This document shows, in pieces, positions 25,840 to 35,128 of a DNA stretch of 64,000 bases (positions within the stretch are counted from its first letter, which is position 1; each line of letters starts with the position of its first letter). The DNA lies in the NCBI GenBank assembly GCA_029747015.1, contig JAKOGI010000104.1, positions 815,001 to 879,000 on the forward strand, given 5' to 3'. The notes under the pieces were generated by a model. The model had not been told where the DNA came from. It was given only the letters and a program-made list of their open reading frames with translations, and made no database searches. Origin of the DNA: Carnegiea gigantea. Its lineage: Eukaryota > Streptophyta > Magnoliopsida > Caryophyllales > Cactaceae. The translations under genes and the position numbers were made by a program.

Positions 25840-26110
25840 TCCTACTGGGAAACTTCTTTTATTGAAAGTTTAAAAGTGAAAATATTACAATAGAAAGCTT
25901 TGAAGAGGGACTTAAGCTAAGATCATTAGAGATGCTTGCTCATAGAGAAATGGAGAAACCCGACTTCTCTTTTGCTCAAGAATGCTCAAATGACCATGTC
26001 CCTTTTCAGCTCTCGACCTCTCTATTTATAAAAGGGATGGGGGTACATAGGATGCCCTAACAGTTACAGTACATGCTAATTTTTTTCACATGGCTATAGT
26101 ACACACTGAC
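25840..26110 (-). promoter_or_regulatory. Element B pararetroviral promoter and poly(A) signal
   Basis: On the minus strand: CAGTACA-type direct repeats (about 26060-26110), a clear TATA box TATAAATAG (complement of 26022-26030) followed by AGAGGTCGAG, and AATAAA (complement of 25858-25863) about 160 nt further on. A leader then runs to the element end at 25173. This TATA and near-downstream poly(A) arrangement is typical of caulimovirid full-length-RNA promoters. It points out of B into the rest of element A, which lies in the same orientation. Confidence 0.75.
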
Positions 26111-26204
26111 AGCTACGTTACACTACTTTATTTTATAAATCAGACACTTTTCAAGATAATATAATGATGGAGCAGCCACTTTTCAGAACTTTTAATGATG
26201 ACAA

Positions 26205-27296
26205 GACTATCATCATTATTGAGATTTTGCATGCCTTCATCTCCAATTATTTTTTTCAGATCATCATTATCTGAATAATCATCAAAATCTTCATCAATTT
26301 ACTTAAGATGCTTTGGATCCCATTCTTCAAATAATTCAAGGAGATATTTTTTTCTCCTTTTCTGATAAGAATTTTTCACCTCCAACATCAAAGAGATAAT
26401 AAAAGAGATCTTCTGACACTGCTCCATCCACCTTCATGTAGTCTTTAAACTCACTATCATAGGCAAAAGTAGTGTTTCCATAATGCATTAATATTTTTCT
26501 TTGTTCGATTAATGCCCAACATTGATGATAAATGTTGAAAAATCCAATGATCCTTGATAAAGCAGGATTAGCAACTAGATGTATCGGATTTCCATGAATC
26601 CAATTTTGTCATTGATCATTGAGATCATCGCAATCAATGATTTGGATAAGATAATGGGCTGGTTTGGCTTTTCCATTTTCATATTCAATTAGAGCGATAT
26701 AAACCTCTAAAGTTAGGCATCCGCGAACTAGAATTTTTGTTAGACCCTCAGGAAATGTGAGAATCCAATGGATCCTTTGAACACGCATTGCTGGAATTTA
26801 GTGAAGGTTGAGAAAAATGAGAATTTTGGATCTGGAATTTCTATGAAGTAAAGTACCATCCCGTATTTCCAGACTTTAAAGGCCGGATCATTTAGAGATA
26901 ATGAATTTGCTTGGAAATAAATACCACCAACTCTAGATCTGCTGGAAAAATTGATCGTTATACTCCAATACTCCCAAATATCATAGGAATAATGATGATA
27001 AAAGTCGATGCAGGTTGCATACCACTCATTGAACTATTTTTCGTGAATATAAGAACTTATTTTTTCTCATATATCATAAGGACACTAAAGGTAACTAATT
27101 TATAACTCTAGAAAGGAAAATCTTTAGGCTATTAGGTAGGTAGTAGAAAGTAGACCAAAACGTAATCTTCTTTTTGTATGGAATTCTAGGTTATCAATAA
27201 GGACTTTACTAGAAGGTGTAACCCGTTCTAGTAGGAATGGCATTTCATTAAGGATTCCTCCTTTTCTGGCAGGAAGTCAGCTTTGATAATCACCAT
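26205..27296 (-). pseudogene. Element B last ORF (unknown function), frameshifted
   Basis: Minus-strand start at 27296, overlapping the end of pol. Pieces in several frames correspond to the homologues in A and D: a FLLERVTPSSKVLIDNLEFH block, EIPDPKFSFFSTFTKFQQC, and an acidic C-terminus with DEDFDDYSDND. The region near 26990 is the intact equivalent of the Tekay target site in A. No catalytic motif recognised. Confidence 0.6.
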
Positions 27297-29430
27297 TGGA
27301 AAGTTCTCGAGATATACTGTCTGTCAGAGCTTTCTTCGATCCCTGTATATGTTCAATAAGGAAGGAAAACTGGTTAAGCCATAATTGCCAACGCAGAAGT
27401 CGCCCTTGCGCTTGCATATTTGATAAATTCTTTTTCACAAAACCCAATATTCCTTTGCAATCAGTCCGAATAAGAAAAGGCTTTGGAGCTAAAAAGATTA
27501 AAAAATTTTCAATTCCCCTTATGACTTCAAAATTTTCGTTTTCATTATCGGATAGTTGCATTCTATCTTATTAAAACTTCCACTGCAATATTTGCAGAGT
27601 TTTTCTCCTTCTTGATTTTGAGTACTGCATTCTAGTGCTCATTGCTGACATCTGTTTCAAGAACTAAATCATCTCTTTCATTAAGCAAATTAAGAACAGG
27701 AAGATTTTTACACACCTTTTTGAAATTTTGAACAATTTTTGTATCATGAATAGTCCATGTCCAATTTACTTTTTTCTTGAGTTTTTTGCTGCAATGACTT
27801 TCTTAATTTAGCTAAATTTTCAATAAAATCTGAAGCATAGGTAAGACATCCAAGAAATCTTTCTAGTTGCTTCCTATCTTTGATTTTTTTGGAAAAATCT
27901 TCTATTTTTTTCAGAATATGCTTTTGTAGGATGATTTGTCTAACTTTTGTCTCTAAGTCTAAGAACTCAATTTCTTGTTCAGCATAAATACATTTATTTT
28001 TTCCAAGTATGATACCATTATCAATGTATCTTTGGATGACAGTTAAGACATCATCTTTTTGCTGTGCTGTGCTATGGTTTTGGAAAAGATAAGGATATCA
28101 TCAATATAAACTAGACAATAGTGATTAAGATCTTTGAAGATGTTATCCATTCTTCTTTGAAATATTTGAGACGTATTTTTAAGATCAAATGGCATTACCA
28201 TCCATTCATAATGTTCTTGTGGGGCACTAAATACAGTTAAAGGAATACTTTCCTCATCCATTTTTATCTGTTAATATCCGCTTTTGCAATCTATTTTCGA
28301 GAACCAAGAGGCTCCGTGAATTCTGTTGAGAAGGACTGTTTTGTTAGGAATATAGTAGCCATCAAGGACAGTATTATCGTTAAGCATTTTGTAATTGATT
28401 ACTATTCTAGCTTTTCCTCTTTTTTCTTCAGCATGATTTCTTACCACGAAAGTAGAGTTGGTGTGAGGACTCTTGTTATTTCTGATTAATTCTTTATCCA
28501 ATAGTTCTTTAATTTGTTTATCAAGTTCTTGGATATCCTGGTGTGTATACACCATTTGTTTAACTCGGATAATAGTGTTGGGATTTAATAAAGTGATCTT
28601 AGCAAATGTTTTATCTTTATCCTAAAATTTTAGAGAATTATCATAGTAGAGTTCTTTGCATAATTTCTCTTGTCGTTCAACAATTTGTTCTTTAATAGAT
28701 AATTCAATTAATAAAATTGTTATGCTACTTCACGATGTGCTGGCATTACCTTCTTACCACGCTGGCTGTGTGTGAATTCAATCTTCTGATGTGTATAAGT
28801 CATACTTAATTTTTTAATAGGAACAGAGTGACCATTAATTATGAATATTATCTGATTTATGTTTTGCATGCATGGAGAATATAATTTTGGAAAATTATTT
28901 TTAATAATCATATCATGAGAAGGTTGATCAGTAGCCCATAGAACTGGTATAATGCATTGAACTCCTCCTAATTATATGGTTAACCCTTCTATGGCTTCAT
29001 TTTGACTCATAATACTACTATCAGCTATCCTCGCTTGTAAAGGAGGTTTAGCTCTTTTCCACATAAACTTAGGAAACAGTGATCTTTTCCCAAAATATAC
29101 AGAACAACAAGCACATAGTTCATATTTATTATATCTCTCTAAACATACCGTTATTAGGATATAGATGCTATTTTGATTTGTATTGGTAGCTTCATAGCAT
29201 ATTTCCATAGTCATGTTTTTGAGTAATTCATCTTCATAAATTGGTTCACTAATAGTTCTAGTTTTATACCCAATGACCTTTCTTTCTAGGCTCATAATTC
29301 AATCTACACTAGGTCTTATAGCTTCAAAACTCATTCTACTCATTTCATTAGCCAAGCTAATGGTATCATCTTCTTTAAGCTCTTCTTTAGCTGATGAGGA
29401 TCCTTCTCCCCAATCTGACCTTGTACTCAT
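27277..29430 (-). pseudogene. Element B pol: aspartic protease, RT, RNase H
   Basis: Minus-strand start at 29430. Surviving pieces are a protease region (28972-29295) with the active-site stretch damaged (CACCSVYF where D has IDSGCSVCF), RT fingers (28271-28555: VRNHAEEKRGKARIVINY and a WFSKIDCKSGY end), and RT palm (28043-28261: CLVYIDDILIFSK, catalytic aspartates kept). An RNase H part (27277-27561) contains LIRTDCKGILG. Frames are separated by single stops or small indels. Confidence 0.8.
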
Positions 29431-29479
29431 GCTTCTTAGTAATTGAGATTTTATGGTGATTTTACCATCCTCGTCAATT

Positions 29480-31461
29480 TTTATTATATTTTTTTATTGA
29501 TCTTTGTAGGATTGGCAAAGCTAGATATTCATGAGCGATCAATTTTTATTTCCTGGGGATTAGACTTAATCCTCTGGATCTTTTGCATAGGGGTAGGGCT
29601 TTCAAAATTTTCTGCTTATATCATAGTTACCTTAGTCTTTTGGTCTATTGTATTATCTAATTTATAGATAGTTTTTCAAAATATCCTTAAAAGATATCCT
29701 TCTCTTTTCATATCCATTTCAACTGTTTTTATCTTAAGAGATAAGAAGTTTTTAGCAAATTCATCTTTTAGATTCATATAATATCCTAGTCGGCAATTGA
29801 AGCCTACTGACTCATCACATAACTTAGTGTTTATCCCTATGATAATTTGATTATTAAATTTGGTATGCCTAATGTCACAGAGTAAAGTATAAAGATCAAT
29901 ATTCTTGCCATAGTAGTGTAATGGAGTGATTTGAACTTGGACACTTCTGACATAGATATACCTATATTTTCTATCTTTATTATGCTTAAGGATATTTTTT
30001 CAATTAATGAGATTAACTTGTCCAATGTCATACTCACAATCCTTAATCTCCAGATCTCCTTCCATCATTTCACATATGTATTTGCTTTTTAATTGAAAGA
30101 TGGATTTTTTTATAAATCATGTCTTTTTGGATTATGGGAAGAACCCAATCTCCTTTGACTTTCTCGTGATCATCGTCTACATCAAACTCTTCTCCTTGAA
30201 GATTACCAAGGCTAACCGAGCTACTTTCCATCATATGACTTGTTTCTTCATAATTACTTTCTTCATATTCATTGCCCAATATAATTTCAACAATTCCTTT
30301 GTTGTTACTTAGGGCTAGGTCTAATGCCTCATCTTCACTAAGCTCAACAAAATCTAAGCTTCCTAAGGTTTCGATATTCTTCCTATTTTTGCACTCATTA
30401 GCATCGTGTCCTACTTATCTGCATACCCACCATTTGTAGTTATTTTTCTCTGCTGGACAGTAAGCTGCTTTCCTAAAATATCTTCATTTTTTAAGACTCG
30501 ATTTGTTATAATATTTTCTTTTATATTTCTCTCCCCTTTGCTTATTAAAGCTCTTTTTCTTATAAAATTTTCTTTTTCGTCTTCTGTTACGTTCTTTTCC
30601 CTATTGGTGCGGTGAATCCCATCAAGTTAGGAATTGCTTCTTAATTTTCTTTTGCTTTTAGAGATTAGGACATTGATCATTGACCCATTTTCTTAGATAA
30701 GAGATTCTAGAGTCAAGGGTATCAATAACATCTGCTCATTCCATATATGCAATGTGTTTTTCATTGATTATGAAATTTATGGGATATGGCAATTTGTCAT
30801 AAAACATGTCAAGATTGGTTTCATTGTGCCCAATTTTGTAATAATATTGACTAAATTCAGCAATATAATTTTCTAAATATTTCATATCCCATAATTCTAT
30901 GTTATTAATCTTTCTTTGCTATTCTTTTGCTTTTTCTTTGAAATTAAGTTTAGCTCCAATGAAATCGGTTTCAATTTCTTTACATAAACTTTTAAACATT
31001 ATAGCTGGTATCTCCATCATTCTTAAGGTATTTTTACCTTCTTCAGTTAATGAATCATACCAGTTAGTTACAGTGCCAGAAAAGCTATGTTCGATGTAAA
31101 TTAAGAAATTGGCAGCAGTCCATGTAGTATTTAAGTTTAAGACACGATTCATACCTCTTTTCCAATGCTCAAATATTGCTTCTCTATTACGGGCTCCATC
31201 AATGTTTGAGATATATCCTGTTTGACTAATTGAAGTAAGGCCAATTTCTTCGAAAGTTGGGATTTTCCTTGGGACAAACCCAAAGGAAAAATTGATTGTA
31301 CGTCCTACTGGAACGTATCTAGATCTTAAGAAATAAGTATTTTTCCTAAAAGGTTCACCAAATTCTTCAGGCTTAGATACTGCATTGTTAACGAGATTGG
31401 TTTCTGTTTCATATAAGTCAATCTCTTCTCCAATTTCATTAATCTCATCCTCAGCAGCCAT
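29480..31461 (-). pseudogene. Element B coat protein, zinc finger, movement protein
   Basis: The coat N-terminal half (30919-31461, 180 codons, ATG at 31461) is the longest intact viral piece in the window. It starts MAAEDEINEIGEEIDL and includes GYISNIDGARNREAIFEHW and an FLIYIEHSFSGTVTNWYD stretch resembling caulimovirid coat cores. The frame is then lost. A zinc-finger remnant lies near 30380-30450 with Cys residues altered, an acidic linker (LDFVELSEDEALDLAL) near 30340, and a 30K movement-protein region at about 29650-30060. Caulimovirid capsids package DNA; the movement protein acts at plasmodesmata (family knowledge). Confidence 0.78.
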
Positions 31462-31466
31462 TTTAC

Positions 31467-31765
31467 CATATTTTTTAATCTAATTTTCATTTAATTTCTT
31501 CTAATATTAATGCATTAAGATCATCAAGTTTAATAAGGTTCATTTGCTAATATATTTCCTCTTCTAATTGGACATTATTAGTCTCTTCATTATTATCTGA
31601 TAATACATCATGTTTATCACTAATTGCGCTCATGATTTTATTTAATTCTTCTGGGTTTTGCTCTTTGTCGAACATATTTTGTAGTTCATCAAGAGTATAT
31701 TGCTTATAATCCATCTTCTTCTTCTTTCTCTGCTTGTTCAGCTGATTTTTTACTTGATTTTTCAC
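31467..31765 (-). pseudogene. Element B small ORF2
   Basis: Minus-strand open frame with lysine-rich start and YKQYTLDELQNMFDKEQNPEEL, NKIMSAISDKHDVL and an acidic VQLEEEIY end. Homologues occur at the same position in C (33011-33289) and D (39019-39330). Strongly charged and probably helical. It lies just upstream of the coat start. Function unknown. Confidence 0.6.
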
Positions 31766-32093
31766 CTAATTCTGTTTAGACTTTTATCTCATGTAAATGA
31801 AATAGAATCTTATTTTTTGAGTTTTGAAAATGATATTTATGCTGAAAAGGAGTATTAACACTGGAAGTGGTTTTATTGCTATGCCTTACTTCGTTAAGTA
31901 GTGAAAGGTGGATTACAGATATCTACTTCTTAAGCTCTTTTACTTCAGTCTTAATTTTAGGTAATTCTGCTTTTAATTCTAAGACTATATCAGTGATATA
32001 GTTTAATTGTGGTGCTAAAGGAGAAAGTCCTTCCGGTGAGTGAACAATGTGAGAATAATTTGGTCCAGGGCAAGCCGGTGATATTTCAAACAT
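31748..32093 (-). pseudogene. Element B small ORF1
   Basis: Minus-strand ATG at 32091-32093, about 80 bp downstream of the PBS. It encodes SPACPGPNYSH near the start and a helical LNYITDIVLELKAEL stretch. One stop (ELKK then stop) lies in the helical part. The same protein is open in C (33302-33628) and D (38679-39017). Function unknown; the coiled-coil-like centre recalls virion-associated small proteins of the family, but this is only a guess. Confidence 0.55.
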
Positions 32094-32170
32094 TAATCAT
32101 CATTAAACAAAGTTAATTAGCTTAATTAATCATTAATTAACTTAATTATCTCAATTATTTTTGGTCACGT

Positions 32171-32183
32171 GGCTCTAATACCA
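32171..32183 (-). promoter_or_regulatory. Element B primer-binding site
   Basis: On the minus strand TGGTATTAGAGCC, one mismatch from the tRNA-Met-complementary TGGTATCAGAGCC of caulimovirids. In this family it defines the first base of the circular genome. It lies upstream of ORF1 and inside the left arm of the leader. Confidence 0.82.
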
Positions 32184-32259
32184 TATAAAAGAGGACGACG
32201 AGTTCTACTAGTGAGCAAAATACCACATACACAATTTTAAATTTTTCTAAAGTAAGTCT

Positions 32260-32439
32260 TTAAGGATTTGGGCTAAAATGCAAATATGAAAAGTTTAGGA
32301 GCTAAAAAAAACGCAAATAATAATTGAGACCCTTAAAATAGTTTCCACAAAATAAAAGGGGCCTGATAATCTATTTTGAAAACACGGGGCCCTGAAAATA
32401 GATTTCATAAAATAGTATGAACCTGGGAGCTATTTTTTG
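32260..32439 (-). repeat. Element B inverted-repeat arm, 5' end
   Basis: Partner of 25173-25370. It begins (minus strand) CAAAAAATAGCTCCCAGG and runs to about 80 bp before the PBS. Confidence 0.8.
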
Positions 32440-32999
32440 TATTAATCTTTCTTTGCCATTCTCTTACCTTTCTTTGGAATTAAGTTTAGCTCCGATAAAT
32501 TCGGTTTCAATTTCCTTGCGTAAAATTTTAAACATTACATCTGGTGTTTCCATCATTCTTAAAGTATTTTTATCATCTTCAGTTAATGAATTATAACAGT
32601 CAGCTACAGTGCCAGAAAAGCTATATTCGATATAGTTTAGGAAGTTTGCTGCAGCCCATGTAGGATTTAGGTTTACAATATCATTTATTCCTCTTTTCTA
32701 GTGCTCAAATATTTCTTCTCTATTACGGACTCCATCAATGTTTAAGATATATCCATTTTAGCTAATTAGAGTAAGGCCAATTTTTCTATAGATCATGGTT
32801 TTTCTTGGGATAAACTCGAAGGAGAAATTACTTGTACTTCCTGCTGGAACGTACCTAGGTCCCAAGAAATGAGTATTTCTTCTAGAAGCTTCATCAAATT
32901 CTTCAGATTTAGGAATGACATTGTTAACTAGATTGGTCTCTGTTACATATAAATCGAGTTCTTCTCCAATTTCATTAATCTCATTTTCAACAGTTATTT
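32440..32999 (-). pseudogene. Element A/C coat protein, N-terminal part
   Basis: Continuation of element A on the far side of B. The expected ATG (as in D) reads ATA near 32995, so the start is lost. The body contains ETNLVNN, a RYVPAGSTSNFSFEF stretch, and damaged homologues of the coat core. It ends at the B target site TATTAATCT (32440-32448). Confidence 0.7.
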
Positions 33000-33010
33000 T
33001 ACCATTTTTT

Positions 33011-33289
33011 TTAATCTAATTTTCTTTTAATTTCTTCTAAAGGTAACATATCAAGATCTTCTAGTTTAATGAGGCTCATCTGTTGATATATTTCTTCTTC
33101 TAATAAAATATTATTAGTCACTGTATTATTATCAGATAAAATATTATATTTATCACTAATTACGCCCATGATCTTGTTCAATTTTTCTTCATTCTGTCCT
33201 TTCTCGAACATATTCTGTAGTTGTTCAAGAGTATATTGCATATACTCCATCTTCTTCTTCTTCTTCTGGTTTTCCAGCCGGTTTTTCAC
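33011..33289 (-). CDS. Element A/C small ORF2, open
   Basis: A 92-codon open frame on the minus strand with KKKKKMEYMQYTLEQLQNMF, KLNKIMGVISDKYNIL and a C-terminal LEEIKRKLD. Homologous to ORF2 in B and D. It could encode a small charged helical protein if expressed, but the downstream coat start is lost. A start at the internal ATG of MEYMQYTL is equally possible. Confidence 0.5.
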   Translation of the reverse strand: MKNRLENQKKKKKMEYMQYTLEQLQNMFEKGQNEEKLNKIMGVISDKYNILSDNNTVTNNILLEEEIYQQMSLIKLEDLDMLPLEEIKRKLD

Positions 33290-33301
33290 CTGATTTTTTT
33301 C

Positions 33302-33628
33302 CTATTCTTTTTGGATTTTCATATTGGGCAAAAGAAAAGGATTTTTGTTTTTTTGGTTTTGGAAAGGATATTTATGCTGAAATGGAGTACTAATACTAGA
33401 AGTAAATTTTCCACTATGCCTTACTTCATTAACAAGAAAAAGGTGACTTACCGATAATTGCTTCTTGAGCTCCTTGACTTCGGTCTTAATTTTAGCTAAT
33501 TCGCCTTTTAATTCTAAAACTATATCAATAATATAGTTTAATTGAGGTGCTAGAAGAGAAAGGTCTTCCGGTGAATAAACAATATGTGAATAATTTGGTC
33601 CAGGGCAAGCAGGTGATGATTGTAGCAT
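33302..33628 (-). CDS. Element A/C small ORF1, open
   Basis: A 108-codon open frame on the minus strand starting about 80 bp after the PBS-like site. It includes SPACPGPNYSHIVYSPEDLS, a helical LNYIIDIVLELKGELAKIK stretch and a basic C-terminus. It is conserved in B and D, so it is a real gene of this virus lineage. Function unknown. Confidence 0.55.
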   Translation of the reverse strand: MLQSSPACPGPNYSHIVYSPEDLSLLAPQLNYIIDIVLELKGELAKIKTEVKELKKQLSVSHLFLVNEVRHSGKFTSSISTPFQHKYPFQNQKNKNPFLLPNMKIQKE

Positions 33629-33704
33629 TAATCACAGTTAATCATAATTAATTACGTTAATTAATCATTAATTAGATTAATTATTTTAATTATTTTTGCT
33701 CACG

Positions 33705-33718
33705 TGGCTCTTATATCA
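33705..33718 (-). promoter_or_regulatory. Element A/C primer-binding site, mutated
   Basis: Minus strand reads TGATATAAGAGCCACG, a decayed form of the TGGTATCAGAGCC site, in the same position relative to ORF1 as in B and D. Confidence 0.6.
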
Positions 33719-33998
33719 TTTGAAAGAGGGCGTCGAGCAGTACTTATGAGCAAAAACCACATGCACAAATTTTTATTTTTCGATAGTAAGTTTTTAAGGA
33801 TTTGGGTCAGATGTGCAAATATAAGAAACTTAGGATCCTTAATGCAATTTTTAAAAAGACAACTTTGGTCAACTTTGGTCCCAAAAAATATTTATCCAAA
33901 GTTGGAGAGACTAAAAAATATTTATCAGAAAATGTGGGTCTGGGAAATTATTTGTCCTAACCTTGATGATCCAAAATATAATTTTTTCAATGTTTGAC

Positions 33999-35011
33999 CA
34001 AGGGTCTAAAAATTCGCCTTATTCTAACAGAATTTTCTGATAGAAAACACGTCCGTCGGAATATGAAGATTTCCCAAAATTCCAATGGCCGTATTTTTCA
34101 ACTGAATTCCCTCGGAAAATATTTTAAAAAATTCGAAATTTTTTTGGCCCCGGGCTGAATAGAGGGAAAATTCATTGTTTGTTAAACATTCCAACGTAAA
34201 AATCCATCGGAATTCTGTCGGAAAAAATCACTTTTTTATTCTGATAGAATGTTCCGTCGGAATTTCTCCTATAAGTTTCGCTCCAAGCTTCATTTTTCGT
34301 TGCTCGTTTCACAAACTAGAGAGAGAGAGAGAGAGAGAGAGTAATGCATCATTAACGGTCGTCATCGCCCCATCACCGCTTGCCACCACCCTGCCATGGT
34401 CGCCTACTCCACTGTCATTTGTCGCTGACTTATTGAGAACGTTTTCATGTGTATAATTTGTACCCAAATTTATAGTGAGTTAAGTATATAGGTTGAATTT
34501 AATAATTTGTACAATTAGTTATTATGTAATTCATAAATTTGATAGCTTATATAATTAGTTTGCTACGTTAATGTTAGTTTTGTTAAGTTGAAAATTTGTT
34601 CTTAATTTTGTACTTTAATATTTTGTGAAAGAATACGATTTTTGTCAATAATGAGAGTTTATTGTGCATTAGTTAAATTGCAAAATGTTTGTACAGTTGG
34701 ATATTATAGTTTTAAAATTTTTTTAAAAAAATTTAAAACGCCGGCAGAATTCCAACGGAAATCGACGGATTCCAATGGAAATTCTGACGGATTTTTCAAA
34801 ATTTTAAAAATTTGAAATTTCAAACGGATAGCGTGAGTCCGTCGTAGGCCAACGGAATTTTATTGGGTTAGTTCGTCAGAAAGGCTCCCCAACAGGCCAT
34901 ATCCCGACATGCTCTGTTGGTCGGAAATTCTGTCAAAAAATTCATGTTCCAATGGAAAAATTTGCTTTTTCGGTCGGAAATTCTGTTGGAATGATGATGT
35001 TTTTAGTAGTG
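33999..35011 (+). mobile_element. Small non-autonomous CACTA-like element (CCGTCGGAAT repeats)
   Basis: About 1 kb with many copies of CCGTCGGAATT-type motifs and their degenerate or inverted forms on both flanks (34020-34265 and 34740-34995), ending GATGTTTTTAGTAGTG at 35011. The left terminus is unclear; CAAGGGTCTAAAAATTCG at about 33999 may be a decayed CACTACTAAAAA end. No 3 bp TSD is evident. The centre (34280-34700) holds an (AG)n run at about 34318-34341 and no recognisable gene. The motifs differ from those of the outer CACTA, so this is another family. Confidence 0.7.
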
Positions 35012-35128
35012 TGTGACCAACGGTTTCAGTCACAAGGTCAATCACAAACGTCATTTGTGAACAACTTTTTACAATTTGTGATTGTTTTTGACTTTTTTCG
35101 GTCCCAAATGGATGGTTTTCTAGTAGTG
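35012..35128. repeat. 3' terminal block of the outer CACTA element
   Basis: TGTGACCAACGG, GTCACAAGG, ATCACAAACG and TTTGTGA motifs, then GGTTTTCTAGTAGTG. It matches the subterminal motif class of 6600-6988 and closes the outer element. Confidence 0.75.

Larger units (their letters stand above)
25173..32439 (-). mobile_element. Caulimovirid-like element B with TIRs and 9-bp TSD
   Basis: A 7267 bp unit running minus-strand from 32439 to 25173. It starts and ends as CAA...TTG: left CAATTTATGACCC, right (complement) CAAAAAATAGCTCCC. The imperfect inverted repeat extends about 180 bp inward and shares AGGGCCCC on both arms. It is flanked by TATTAATCT at 25164-25172 and at 32440-32448. The uninterrupted target reads GTTATTAATCTTTC in B's own coat gene (30904-30912), so the 9 bp duplication is real. 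B lies in the same orientation as its host element A/C, inside the coat-protein gene. Gene order is ORF1, ORF2, coat/zinc finger, movement, protease/RT/RNase H, last ORF, promoter. All longer genes are broken. Confidence 0.88.
6989..33992 (-). mobile_element. Caulimovirid-like element A/C with terminal inverted repeats (interrupted)
   Basis: Read on the minus strand, this element starts near 33992 and ends near 6989. Its first part (33992 to about 32440, 'C') and the rest (25172-21067 and 8693-6989, 'A') are split by element B and by a Tekay LTR element. With those removed its length is about 7.3 kb, close to B (7267 bp) and D (about 7.19 kb). The two ends are imperfect inverted repeats: left from about 6989 (...CTTTTTGGTACACTGAGG, then GATAAATATTT) and right from about 33992 inward on the complementary strand (...TATTTTGGATCATCAAGG, then GATAAATATTT). 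No convincing TSD was found at the outer ends. It belongs to Caulimoviridae by gene content; every reading frame is broken. Confidence 0.75.
1..35128 (+). mobile_element. Outer CACTA (En/Spm) transposon, 5' end outside window, heavily interrupted
   Basis: The coding half (transposase, then a second gene) lies at 1-6395. Subterminal repeats rich in GTCACAAA lie at 6600-6988. A matching subterminal block with the same motif on both strands resumes at 35012 and ends at 35128 in TTTTCTAGTAGTG, the reverse complement of a canonical CACTA terminus. I infer that both parts are one element split by about 28 kb of later insertions (caulimovirid element A/C with its own inserts, plus a small CACTA at about 34000-35011). 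The 5' terminus and the TSD are not visible, so the left limit is the window edge. The join rests on shared subterminal motifs and orientation, not on a proven empty site. Confidence 0.75.

Noticed and set aside
25173..32439. Calling the caulimovirid elements LTR retrotransposons
   Set aside because: There are no direct terminal repeats and no integrase; ends are inverted, and RT/RNase H and coat are of caulimovirid type.
25173..32439. Naming the elements MULEs outright
   Set aside because: A 9 bp TSD and long TIRs fit, but no MURA transposase is present and the termini (CAA) are not typical. D allows 8-10 bp. Kept as one hypothesis.
34175..34456. 93-codon frame with RERERES run
   Set aside because: Crosses the (AG)n tract of the small CACTA-like element; no family match.
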